A stretch of 9,649 nt of DNA from Alphaproteobacteria bacterium (GTDB lineage: Bacteria; Pseudomonadota; Alphaproteobacteria; Geminicoccales; Geminicoccaceae): positions 1 to 9,649 of the forward strand of contig JALSGW010000361.1 of assembly GCA_026982585.1 (NCBI GenBank), given 5' to 3'. Below are positions 1 through 6,454 of this stretch, one piece after another. Under the pieces are notes generated by a model, which saw only the letters and a list, made by a program, of their open reading frames with translations, had not been told where the DNA came from and did no database searches. Numbering within the stretch: position 1 is the first letter of the stretch; the number at the start of each line of letters is the position of its first letter. The translations under genes were made by a program, and so were the position numbers.

Positions 1-778
1 CCGCCAGCAACGCCAGCATCCCGATCGCGAACAGCGCGACCCACAGCCGGCTCCGCTCGCCGAACAACAAGGCCGTCGACTTCACCCCGACGAGCCGGTC
101 GTCCTCCTTGTCCTGGTGGGCGTAGACGGTGTCGTAGACGAGCGTCCAGCACACCCCGGCCGCATAGAGGAGCCAGGCCGGCGCCGTCAGCGTGCCGGCG
201 CCCGCGGCGTAGCCCACGAGCGCGCCCCAGTTGAAGGCCAGGCCCAACACCAGCTGCGGCCAATGGGTGATGCGCTTCATGAGCGGATAGACGAGGATCA
301 GGGGTATGCTGAAGACGGCGACGAGGGCCGCGAACCGGGGCAACAGGAGCAGCACCAAAAGCCCCACCGCGCTCTGGGCGAGTGCGAAGAGCATCGCCTC
401 GCCCACGCCGATCCGACCCGCCGCGAGCGGGCGGTTGCGGGTGCGGGCCACCCTGCGGTCGTAGTCCCGGTCGAGGATGTCGTTCACCGTGCATCCCGCA
501 CCCCGCATGGCCACCGCGCCCGCGGCGAAGAGGAGGGCGAGCCCGAGGTCGAAGGGCGCGGGAGCGAGCGCCAGGCCCCAGAGACAGGGTAGATACAACA
601 GCCAGCTGCCGATCGGCCGATCCCAGCGGGCGAGCAGGGCGTAGTCGCGCAGCCGCGGTGGCAGCCGGGCCACCCAGCCGTGCTGCTGATCGGCGATGTG
701 GGGTGCCTCGGCTTGAGCCGCACCGGCTCGCCTTCTAGCCTCGAGCCCGCTTCGCCCCGGCCCGGACGGATCGACCAT
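1..778 (-). CDS. ubiA: 4-hydroxybenzoate polyprenyltransferase UbiA (3' end outside window)
   Basis: UbiA is an integral membrane prenyltransferase that attaches the polyprenyl tail to 4-hydroxybenzoate in ubiquinone synthesis. I translated the minus strand from the ATG at 778; 259 codons are visible and the C-terminus (perhaps 30 residues) lies beyond base 1. Both Asp-rich Mg2+-diphosphate motifs are present: NDILDRDYD at residues 99-107, followed by RVARTRNRPLA, and YDTVYAHQDKEDD at 215-227, followed by GVKSTAL. DRPIGSWLLYLPCLWG (53-68) marks the first membrane helix. About 50 residues precede it. The HGWVARLPPRLRDYALLAR part of that extension resembles alphaproteobacterial UbiA, which supports a start well upstream of the first helix. 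An in-frame TAG lies six codons upstream of the ATG, so no longer start is likely. The Shine-Dalgarno signal is weak. The gene diverges from rsmE, and their start codons overlap. The related prenyltransferase CtaB (5407-6330) has different motifs, so confusion is unlikely. Confidence 0.95.
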   Translation of the reverse strand, partial: MVDPSGPGRSGLEARRRAGAAQAEAPHIADQQHGWVARLPPRLRDYALLARWDRPIGSWLLYLPCLWGLALAPAPFDLGLALLFAAGAVAMRGAGCTVNDILDRDYDRRVARTRNRPLAAGRIGVGEAMLFALAQSAVGLLVLLLLPRFAALVAVFSIPLILVYPLMKRITHWPQLVLGLAFNWGALVGYAAGAGTLTAPAWLLYAAGVCWTLVYDTVYAHQDKEDDRLVGVKSTALLFGERSRLWVALFAIGMLALLA

Positions 779-779
779 G
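776..779. other. Shared CATG carrying both divergent start codons
   Basis: The palindromic tetramer CATG provides the rsmE ATG (777-779, plus strand) and the ubiA ATG (778-776, minus strand). If both starts are right there is no intergenic DNA, and the promoter and ribosome-binding site of each gene must lie inside the coding sequence of the other. A possible weak ribosome-binding site for rsmE (GGACGGA, 764-770) lies in ubiA codons 3-5. An in-frame GTG at 673 is an alternative ubiA start, but it has no good Shine-Dalgarno and would remove part of the conserved-looking N-terminus. Confidence 0.6.
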
Positions 780-1505
780 ACGGATCCGCGTCTCTATTGC
801 ACACACCGGCTTCACGCGGGCGCCGAGGTGACCCTCGACCCCGCCCAGAGCCACTACCTGCTCCGGGTGCTGCGCCTCAAGCGCAATGATCGGCTGCGCC
901 TGTTCAACGAATCCTGCGGCGAATGGCGCGGGCGTCTGGTGGAGACCGGGCGCGGCGCGGCCCGGGTGCGCATCGAGGGCCTGCTGCGGGCACCCGTTCC
1001 GGAGCCGGGCCCGGTGCTCTACGTGGCGCCGCCGCGGCGGGGGCGGCTCGCATGGCTGGTCGAAAAGGCGGTGGAACTCGGGGTGGCAAGCATCCGTCCG
1101 GTCCAGACCCGGCGCAGCGTGGCGCTGCCGCACAATCCCGAACGACTCACGCGCATCGCGGTGGAGGCGGCGGAACAATGCGGCCGTCTGTCGGTACCGG
1201 AGATCACACCGCTCGCACCGCTGTTCCAGCGGCTCGGCGACGACCGGCCGGAACGGCTGATCCTGGCCGATCCCGAGGCCGGCGCGGGCGGTCTGCTGCA
1301 GGAGCTGCGCCACAACCCCGCCCCCGCCTTCCTGGTGGGGCCCGAGGGCGGCTTCGCCCCGGAGGAACGCGCCGCGCTCATCAGGCGGCCCGGGGTGCGG
1401 GCGGTGAGGCTGGGTCCGCGGGTGCTGCGGGTCGAGACCGCCGCCGTGGCGCTGCTCGCCTGTTGGGCCCTCTTGCGGGAGGAAAGCCATGCCGCCGCGC
1501 CCTGA
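777..1505 (+). CDS. rsmE: 16S rRNA (uracil(1498)-N(3))-methyltransferase RsmE
   Basis: RsmE methylates N3 of U1498 in the decoding region of 16S rRNA, using S-adenosylmethionine, in the cytoplasm on the assembled 30S subunit. At 242 residues it has the usual family length. The N-terminal PUA-like RNA-binding part (about 1-72) contains SHYLLRVLRLKRND. The C-terminal SPOUT methyltransferase domain (about 76-235) has the expected landmarks in order: EKAVELGV (96-103), AAEQCGR (131-137), LVGPEGGFAPEE (186-197) and LGPRVLRVETA (212-222). The last two form the knotted SAM site. The ATG is shared with the divergent ubiA start. The 3' end overlaps the DUF3422 gene by 17 bases, so the two are probably translated from one mRNA. 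In many alphaproteobacteria rsmE lies divergent to ubiA, so this pairing looks inherited; the usual next gene there, gshA, is not present. Confidence 0.96.
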   Translation: MTDPRLYCTHRLHAGAEVTLDPAQSHYLLRVLRLKRNDRLRLFNESCGEWRGRLVETGRGAARVRIEGLLRAPVPEPGPVLYVAPPRRGRLAWLVEKAVELGVASIRPVQTRRSVALPHNPERLTRIAVEAAEQCGRLSVPEITPLAPLFQRLGDDRPERLILADPEAGAGGLLQELRHNPAPAFLVGPEGGFAPEERAALIRRPGVRAVRLGPRVLRVETAAVALLACWALLREESHAAAP

Positions 1506-2805
1506 GCGCCGCAGCGGAGCGCGGCCGCCCTTGCGCTGGCACGCCGACTTCGCCGCCATCGCCGAGGAGCTGCACAGCCGACCGGCGCCGCTCGTCAACC
1601 CGCCCGCGTCCATCTCCCACCTCGCGCTGCAATGCAGCCCCGAGGAGGCGCGCACGGTGGTGGAGCTGGTGGCGGAGCTCTGCCGGCGCTACGGCGCGCC
1701 GCCGCCGTTCCGCGAACACCACCACGCCGCCCAGCTCGGCCGGCTCGAGCTGCGCCTCGAGCAGCACACGGAATTCGCAAGCCTCACCTTCCTCCGGCCG
1801 GGGGACGGGTTGCGGCCGTTCGTGGATACCGCGCTCGAGCTGGTGCCGAAGGACTGGCTCGCCCGCCTGCCGGGACGGGTGGTGGCGGCGCTCCATCTCG
1901 TCGTCGAGCCGCGCCGGCCGCCGCCGCCCGGGGAGATCGACCAGCTGTTCGAAGGGCAACGGGTGCGGGCGAGCCTGGTGATGGGAGCGGCGGTGGTGTG
2001 GACCGACTGGCGCACCCACGGCGACGGTTTCGACCGCTTCTACGTGGCCGCCCAGGGACTCGACCCGTTCCGGGCGGGCCGGCTGGTGCAGCGTCTGGTC
2101 GAGCTCGACACCTACCGCATGCTGGCCCTCCTGGGCCTGCCCCTCGCGCGCAGGCTGGCCCCGTCCCTGCGCGAGCTCGAGGAGGCGCTCGGGCGCATCA
2201 CCCGCCGCATCGGCGAGAGCCGGGACATCGCCGCCAAACGCGCGCTGCTCGGGGAACTGTTCGACATCGCCGCCAGTGCCGAACGCATGGCCACCGAGAC
2301 CGCCTTCCGCTTCGGGGCCACCCGCGCCTACCATCAGCTGGTCAGGGACCGGCTGCATGAACTCGGCGAACAGCGCTTCGATCCCTACCAGCCGCTGGGC
2401 CAGTTCCTGGTGCGGCGCTTCGAGCCGGCCATGCGCACCTGCCAGTCGGTCCACGAACGCATCGCCAGCGCCAACACCCGCATCTCCCGCGCCGCCGACC
2501 TGGTGCGCACCCGGGTCGACGTGGAGCTGCAGGAACAGAACCAGAAGCTGCTCGCCTCCATGGAGCGGCGCGCCGCCCTGCAGCTGCGCCTGCAGGAGAC
2601 CGTGGAGGGGCTGTCGGTGGTGGTGTTGAGCTACTACACGGTGGGTCTGCTGGACTATCTGGTGCAGGGCCTGGTCGCCCTCGGCCTCGCCGCGCCGGCC
2701 AAGAGCCTGGTTCCGGCGGCCGCGGTGCCTTTGGTGGTGGCGGGGGTGTGGTTGAGCGTGCGCTGGCTGCGCCGACGCCTGCATCGGCACCTGGACCAGA
2801 GCTAG
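1489..2805 (+). CDS. DUF3422 family membrane-anchored protein, function unknown
   Basis: I recognise this 438-residue protein as DUF3422, a conserved proteobacterial family with no assigned function. Family-like stretches include EELHSRPAP (26-34), EFASLTF (95-101), HGDGFDRFY (177-185), YRMLALLGLPLAR (209-221) and RTRVDVELQEQNQKLLASMERRA (340-362 approx.), then LQLRLQETVEGLSVVVLSYY. The middle (about 225-370) is helical and charged and may form a coiled coil. Two hydrophobic segments near the C-terminus (about 374-399 and 407-425) suggest a membrane hairpin with a large N-terminal soluble domain and a basic tail, RWLRRRLHRHL. The start is well supported by GGGAGGAAA at 1477-1485, six bases from GGAGG to the ATG, even though it overlaps rsmE by 17 bases. 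It is the last gene before the cox regulatory region, with no clear terminator after it. A link to respiration is possible from position alone and is unproven. Confidence 0.88.
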   Translation: MPPRPERRSGARPPLRWHADFAAIAEELHSRPAPLVNPPASISHLALQCSPEEARTVVELVAELCRRYGAPPPFREHHHAAQLGRLELRLEQHTEFASLTFLRPGDGLRPFVDTALELVPKDWLARLPGRVVAALHLVVEPRRPPPPGEIDQLFEGQRVRASLVMGAAVVWTDWRTHGDGFDRFYVAAQGLDPFRAGRLVQRLVELDTYRMLALLGLPLARRLAPSLRELEEALGRITRRIGESRDIAAKRALLGELFDIAASAERMATETAFRFGATRAYHQLVRDRLHELGEQRFDPYQPLGQFLVRRFEPAMRTCQSVHERIASANTRISRAADLVRTRVDVELQEQNQKLLASMERRAALQLRLQETVEGLSVVVLSYYTVGLLDYLVQGLVALGLAAPAKSLVPAAAVPLVVAGVWLSVRWLRRRLHRHLDQS

Positions 2806-2807
2806 GA

Positions 2808-2829
2808 TTGTCGGCCTTTCTTGCGACAA
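2808..2829. repeat. Inverted repeat TTGTCG/CGACAA
   Basis: Six-base arms TTGTCG (2808-2813) and CGACAA (2824-2829) flank a ten-base loop, starting three bases after the DUF3422 stop codon. There is no T-run after it, so it is a poor intrinsic terminator. It could be a protein-binding dyad or chance. Confidence 0.45.
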
Positions 2830-2830
2830 C

Positions 2831-2846
2831 GTGTCACTCGCGACAC
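2831..2846. repeat. Inverted repeat GTGTC-N6-GACAC upstream of ctaC
   Basis: GTGTC (2831-2835) and GACAC (2842-2846) are exact inverted arms. With the preceding GCGAC at 2823-2827, the stretch also reads GCGAC-N5-GTCAC. This loosely resembles the spaced GNGAC/GTCNC half-sites reported for RegA/PrrA/RoxR-type redox response regulators, which control oxidase genes. The match is imperfect and the assignment is only a suggestion. Confidence 0.35.
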
Positions 2847-2867
2847 CTGCTGGAGGTCTCGGTAATG

Positions 2868-2883
2868 CTTGATCTAGATCAAG
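2868..2883. promoter_or_regulatory. CRP/FNR-family operator (FNR/FnrL/ANR/FixK-type box)
   Basis: TTGATCTAGATCAA at 2869-2882 matches the TTGAT-N4-ATCAA consensus of FNR-family regulators at all ten defined positions. The palindrome extends one base on each side to 16 bases. Its centre is about 76 bases upstream of the ctaC GTG. It is the only such site I noticed and it sits in the sole non-coding gap before the oxidase operon, which argues against chance. Whether it activates or represses cannot be told, because I see no convincing -10 element to fix the transcription start. FNR, FnrL, ANR and FixK sites cannot be told apart from sequence alone. Confidence 0.8.
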
Positions 2884-2938
2884 GCTCGGGACGACGTCCG
2901 ATCGCCGTACCGCGGACCGGGCCGGTATCGATCATGGC

Positions 2939-2945
2939 GGAGGAG
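2939..2945 (+). promoter_or_regulatory. Strong ribosome-binding site deciding the ctaC GTG start
   Basis: GGAGGAG lies six bases before the GTG at 2952. It fixes a non-ATG start for subunit II directly ahead of a clean signal peptide. A five-codon mini-ORF (ATG at 2934, TGA at 2946-2948) contains this site but is probably fortuitous. Confidence 0.8.
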
Positions 2946-2951
2946 TGAGCG

Positions 2952-3773
2952 GTGTCGAAAGGCTGGCGCTGGTCGTTCGCCCTGGCCGCTGTCGTGGGGT
3001 TGGCAAGCCTGCCCGCCGCGGCGGACTACGTGGGACCGCATCCGTGGCAGATCGGCATGCAGGAGCCGGTGACGCCGGTGGCGGAACTGATCGCGGTCTT
3101 CCACAACCTCCTGCTCTGGATCATTCTGGCCATCGCCGCGTTCGTGCTGGTGTTGATCGCCTATGTGGTGTGGCGGTTTCGCGAGGACCGCAATCCCACG
3201 CCCTCCAAGCGCAGCCATCACACCCTGTTGGAGGTGACCTGGACGGCGGTGCCGGTGCTGATCCTGGTGATCATCGCCATCCCCTCCTTCCAGGCGCTCT
3301 ACTACATGGACTCCATTCCCGAGACCGAATTCCGCATCAAGGCGATCGGCAAGCAGTGGTACTGGACCTATGAATATCCGGACCACGGCGGCTTCGTCTT
3401 CGACGCTTTCCTCAAGGACGAGAGCGAGCTCGAGGAGGGCGAGCCGCGGCTGCTCGCCACCGACAACTACCTGGTGATCCCGGTCGACACCAAGATCACC
3501 CTCCAGGTGACCTCGGAGGACGTCATCCACGCCTGGGCGGTGCCCGCCTTCGGCATCAAGATCGACGCCATTCCCGGTCGCCTGAACGAGGTGTGGATCG
3601 AGGCGAAGGAGACCGGCACCTTCTACGGCCAGTGTTCGGAGCTGTGCGGCTACGGTCACGGCTTCATGCCCATCGCCGTGCGGGTGGTGGAGAAGGAGGA
3701 GTTCGAGGCCTGGGTGAAACAGGCGCAGCAGGAGTTCGCCCGACGCGACGGTCCGGCGCTGGCGGCACGGTGA
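2952..3773 (+). CDS. ctaC: Cytochrome c oxidase subunit II (aa3-type)
   Basis: Subunit II receives electrons from cytochrome c through the binuclear CuA centre and passes them to heme a in subunit I. The 273-residue protein begins at a GTG with a strong Shine-Dalgarno. A signal peptide (residues 1-24, ending LPAAA before DY) is followed by two transmembrane helices (about 45-73 and 93-115) and a periplasmic cupredoxin domain. All CuA ligands are visible: H193 in HAWAVPAFGIK, then C228, E230, C232, H236 and M239 in the segment QCSELCGYGHGFMP. The aromatic electron-entry patch KQWYWTYEY is at 134-142. There is no C-terminal CXXCH, so this is the aa3 form and not a caa3 fusion. It is the first gene of the operon, downstream of the FNR-type box and 32 bases before ctaD. 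Confidence 0.98.
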   Translation: MSKGWRWSFALAAVVGLASLPAAADYVGPHPWQIGMQEPVTPVAELIAVFHNLLLWIILAIAAFVLVLIAYVVWRFREDRNPTPSKRSHHTLLEVTWTAVPVLILVIIAIPSFQALYYMDSIPETEFRIKAIGKQWYWTYEYPDHGGFVFDAFLKDESELEEGEPRLLATDNYLVIPVDTKITLQVTSEDVIHAWAVPAFGIKIDAIPGRLNEVWIEAKETGTFYGQCSELCGYGHGFMPIAVRVVEKEEFEAWVKQAQQEFARRDGPALAAR

Positions 3774-3805
3774 AACGGTCACGATCACGGCACGGGTGAG
3801 GAATC

Positions 3806-5383
3806 ATGGCGCAGGCAGCGGCTCACGAACATCACGCCCCGAGCGGTCTCAAGAGGTGGTTGTTTTCGACCAACCACAAGGACATCGGCACCATGTACCT
3901 GGTGCTGGCCTTCGTGGGAGGGGTGGTCGGCCTCATCATGTCGATCTGGTTCCGGCTCGAGCTCATGTTTCCGGGCATGCAGCTCACGCCGGATCCGCAG
4001 TTCTTCAACGTGCTGATCACGGCCCACGGGCTGTTGATGGTGTTCTTCTTCATCATGCCGGCCTTGATCGGCGGCTTCGGCAACTGGATGGTGCCGTTGC
4101 AGATCGGGGCGCCGGACATGGCGTTTCCGCGCATGAACAACATCAGCTTCTGGCTCACCGCCGCCGGCATGATCCTGCTCGTGGCGTCGCTGTTCGTGGG
4201 CGGCGCCGGCACCGGCTGGACCATCTATCCGCCCCTCTCCTCGCAGCCCTATCACGCGAGCCCGGCGGTTGATCTGGCCATCTTCAGCCTCCACCTGGCC
4301 GGCGCGGGATCGTTGCTCGGCGCCATCAACTTCATCGTCACCATCTTCAACATGCGCGCCCCGGGCATGACCCTGCACAAGATGCCGCTGTTCGTGTGGT
4401 CGATCCTGGTCACCGCCTTCCTGCTGGTGCTGGCGCTGCCGGTGCTGGCCGGGGCGATCACCATGCTGCTCACCGACCGCAACTTCGGCACCAGCTTCTT
4501 CAAGCCCGAGGGCGGCGGCGATCCCGTGCTGTTCCAGCACCTGTTCTGGTTCTTCGGCCATCCCGAAGTCTACATCATGATCCTGCCCTCCTTCGGGATC
4601 ATCAGCCACGTGGTCTCGACCTTTTCGCGCAAGCCGGTGTTCGGCTATCTCGGCATGGTCTACGCCATGGTGGCGATCGGCTTCATCGGCTTCATCGTCT
4701 GGGCGCACCACATGTACACGGTGGGCATGAACACCGACGTGGAGGCCTATTTCGTGGCCGCCACCATGGTCATCGCGGTGCCGACCGGCATCAAGGTGTT
4801 CAGCTGGATCGCCACCATGTGGGGCGGTTCCATCCGCTTCACCACCCCGATGCTGTTCGCCATCGGCATGATCGTGCTGTTCACCATCGGCGGGGTGACC
4901 GGGGTGGTGCTGGCCAACGCGGCCGCCGACTACGCGCTGCACGACACCTATTACGTGGTGGCCCACTTCCACTACACCCTGTCGATGGGTGCGCTCTTCG
5001 GCATCTTCGCCGGCTACTACTACTGGATCGGCAAGATGACCGGCCGCCAGTACGACGAGAAGCTCGGCAAGATCCACTTCTGGATGCTGTTCATCGGCGT
5101 CAACCTCACCTTCTTCCCCATGCACTTCCTCGGCCTGGCCGGCATGCCGCGGCGCATCCCCGACTATCCCGATGCCTTCTTCGGCTGGAACTTCGTGGCC
5201 TCGGTGGGGGCGCTGATCGGGCTGCTGTCGACGCTGCTGTTCTTCTACATCGTGTGGAAGACCTTCCGCGCCGGCGAGAAGTGCCCCGACAACCCGTGGG
5301 GCGAGGGGGCGACCACCCTGGAGTGGACGGTGCCGTCGCCGGCGCCCTTCCACACCTTCGAAAAGCAGCCCGTGGTGCGGTGA
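3806..5383 (+). CDS. ctaD: Cytochrome c oxidase subunit I (aa3-type, heme-copper A family)
   Basis: This is the catalytic, proton-pumping subunit that reduces O2 to water at the heme a3-CuB centre. It has 525 residues and about 12 membrane helices. Ligands are intact: H74 (TAHGLLMVFF) and H389 for heme a, H387 for heme a3 (VVAHFHYTLS), and H252, H301 and H302 for CuB. Y256 in GHPEVY is the cross-linked tyrosine. The glutamate of that motif (E254) places it in type A1. The D-channel shows D104 and N111/N112 (PDMAFPRMNN), and the K-channel lysine is K330 (PTGIKVFSW). MPRR (447-450) carries the propionate-binding arginines. GTGAGG precedes the ATG. The next gene, ctaB, follows after 23 bases, leaving no room for another gene. 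Confidence 0.99.
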   Translation: MAQAAAHEHHAPSGLKRWLFSTNHKDIGTMYLVLAFVGGVVGLIMSIWFRLELMFPGMQLTPDPQFFNVLITAHGLLMVFFFIMPALIGGFGNWMVPLQIGAPDMAFPRMNNISFWLTAAGMILLVASLFVGGAGTGWTIYPPLSSQPYHASPAVDLAIFSLHLAGAGSLLGAINFIVTIFNMRAPGMTLHKMPLFVWSILVTAFLLVLALPVLAGAITMLLTDRNFGTSFFKPEGGGDPVLFQHLFWFFGHPEVYIMILPSFGIISHVVSTFSRKPVFGYLGMVYAMVAIGFIGFIVWAHHMYTVGMNTDVEAYFVAATMVIAVPTGIKVFSWIATMWGGSIRFTTPMLFAIGMIVLFTIGGVTGVVLANAAADYALHDTYYVVAHFHYTLSMGALFGIFAGYYYWIGKMTGRQYDEKLGKIHFWMLFIGVNLTFFPMHFLGLAGMPRRIPDYPDAFFGWNFVASVGALIGLLSTLLFFYIVWKTFRAGEKCPDNPWGEGATTLEWTVPSPAPFHTFEKQPVVR

Positions 5384-5406
5384 TCAGAGCCTGGGGGTGA
5401 GCGACG

Positions 5407-6330
5407 GTGGCGCATCGACTGGGGCCGCAATCGCAGGCGCGGGTTGAGGTCGGGGCCGGTCTCGCGGACTGGCTCCGCATCCTCAAGCCGAACATCATGC
5501 AGCTCGTGGTCTTCACGAGCGCGGTCGGCCTCTATCTGGCGCCGGCGTCGCCCGGACCCCTGCTCGCCCTCCTCGCCCTCGCCTGCATCGCGGTGGGGGC
5601 GGGGGCGAGCGGCGCGCTCAACAACGCGTGGGATGCGGACATCGACGTGCGCATGGCGCGCACCCGGCTCAGGCCCACGGCGCTCGGGCGCATCGCTCCC
5701 GCCGAGGCGGCCGCCCTCGGCTTGGTTTTGGCCCTTCTCTCGGTGATGGTGATGGGACTTGCCCTCAACTGGCTTGCGGGGCTGCTCCTCGCCTTCACCA
5801 TCTTCTTCTACGTGGTGGTCTACACCATCTGGCTGAAACGCCGCACGCCTCAGAACATCGTCATCGGCGGGCTGGCCGGGGCGCTGCCGCCGCTCGTGGG
5901 CTGGAGTGCGGCCACCGGGAGCATCGACGCGCTGCCGGTGGTGCTGGTCGCCATCATCTTCTTCTGGACTCCGGCCCATTTCTGGGCGCTCGCCCTCTAC
6001 TGCGACCGGGACTATGCGCGGGCCGGGATCCCGATGCTGCCGGTTGCGGCGGGGCGGCGCGCCACCCTGCAGCAGATCCTACTCTATGCGGTGCTGACCG
6101 CGGCCGCCTCGCTGGTTCCCCTCGCCCTCGGCGAGGTGGGCTGGATCTATGCGCTTGCGGCCGGGGCGCTGGGGGCGGTGTTCGTCGGCCAGAGCATCGC
6201 GCTCCTGCGCGCCTTCGGCGAGCGGCGGGCGATGCGGCTCTTTCGCTTTTCCATCCTCTATCTGTTCCTGTTGTTCCTGGCGCTGGTGATCGATCATGCC
6301 CTCCCCATCCCCCTTGCCCTTGGAGCTTGA
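5407..6330 (+). CDS. ctaB: Protoheme IX farnesyltransferase (heme O synthase) CtaB
   Basis: CtaB transfers a farnesyl group to the vinyl side chain of heme B to make heme O, the precursor of heme A. The 307-residue polytopic UbiA-superfamily protein shows the first Asp-rich motif as NNAWDADID (72-80), followed by RTRLRPTALGRI. KRRTPQNIVIGGLAGALPP is at about 144-162, and the second loop WTPAHFWALALYCDRDYARAG is at 187-207. These distinguish it from UbiA in the same window. The start is a GTG at 5407 with GGTGAG (5396-5401) five bases upstream. The first 20 residues are hydrophilic and variable. Its place directly after ctaD, rather than at the end of the cluster, is typical of alphaproteobacteria. 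The next small gene starts four bases after the stop codon. Confidence 0.97.
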   Translation: MAHRLGPQSQARVEVGAGLADWLRILKPNIMQLVVFTSAVGLYLAPASPGPLLALLALACIAVGAGASGALNNAWDADIDVRMARTRLRPTALGRIAPAEAAALGLVLALLSVMVMGLALNWLAGLLLAFTIFFYVVVYTIWLKRRTPQNIVIGGLAGALPPLVGWSAATGSIDALPVVLVAIIFFWTPAHFWALALYCDRDYARAGIPMLPVAAGRRATLQQILLYAVLTAAASLVPLALGEVGWIYALAAGALGAVFVGQSIALLRAFGERRAMRLFRFSILYLFLLFLALVIDHALPIPLALGA

Positions 6331-6334
6331 GGCT

Positions 6335-6454
6335 GTGTCCGAGGAGGAGCGCAAGCGCGTGCTGCGCCGGCGCAATCTTCTGCTTGCGCTGGTGATCGTG
6401 GGGCTCGTGGTGATGTTCTACGTGATCACGGTGGTGCGCCTTGGGAGCTCGTGA
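6335..6454 (+). CDS. coxF: CoxF-like single-pass membrane protein, 39 residues
   Basis: A very short gene fills the space between ctaB and ctaG. The predicted peptide begins MSEEERKRVLRRRN (GTG start), continues with one hydrophobic helix (LLLALVIVGLVVMFYVITVV, residues 15-34) and ends RLGSS. A charged basic N-terminus, one membrane helix containing FYVITVV and a short tail resemble the small CoxF/CtaF proteins found here in alphaproteobacterial cox clusters. Their role is not well defined; by position they probably aid oxidase assembly with CtaG. GGAG at 6322-6325 lies nine bases before the GTG. The stop overlaps the ctaG start as GTGA. An in-frame ATG at 6296 would give 52 residues and overlap ctaB by 35 bases, but it lacks a ribosome-binding site and adds a Pro/Leu-rich stretch. 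Typical relatives seem somewhat longer at the C-terminus, so this one may be trimmed. Confidence 0.75.
   Translation: MSEEERKRVLRRRNLLLALVIVGLVVMFYVITVVRLGSS

Noticed and set aside
1381..2829. Minus-strand open frame of 482 codons opposite the DUF3422 gene
   Set aside because: The plus-strand frame has DUF3422 family motifs and a strong ribosome-binding site. The minus frame is Gln/His/Arg-rich with no domain.
2808..2829. Intrinsic terminator after the DUF3422 gene
   Set aside because: The stem is only six base pairs with a ten-base loop and no T-run follows, so rho-independent termination is unlikely.
2821..2868. Sigma-70 type promoter built from TTGCGA or GCGACA with TAATGC
   Set aside because: No pair gives both a good -35 and a good -10 at 17-base spacing, so I do not call a promoter position.
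2934..2948. Five-codon mini-ORF (Met-Ala-Glu-Glu-stop) just before ctaC, a possible leader peptide
   Set aside because: It has no ribosome-binding site of its own, and its sequence is explained by the GGAGGAG ribosome-binding site of ctaC within it.
3785..5353. Long minus-strand open frame (522 codons) opposite ctaD
   Set aside because: It is antisense to a fully conserved ctaD. Its product is low-complexity and rich in His, Glu, Gly and Arg, as expected from reading GC-rich coding DNA on the other strand.
6296..6334. Upstream ATG start for the CoxF-like gene
   Set aside because: It lies within ctaB, has no ribosome-binding site, and adds a Pro/Leu-rich stretch unlike the charged N-terminus expected.
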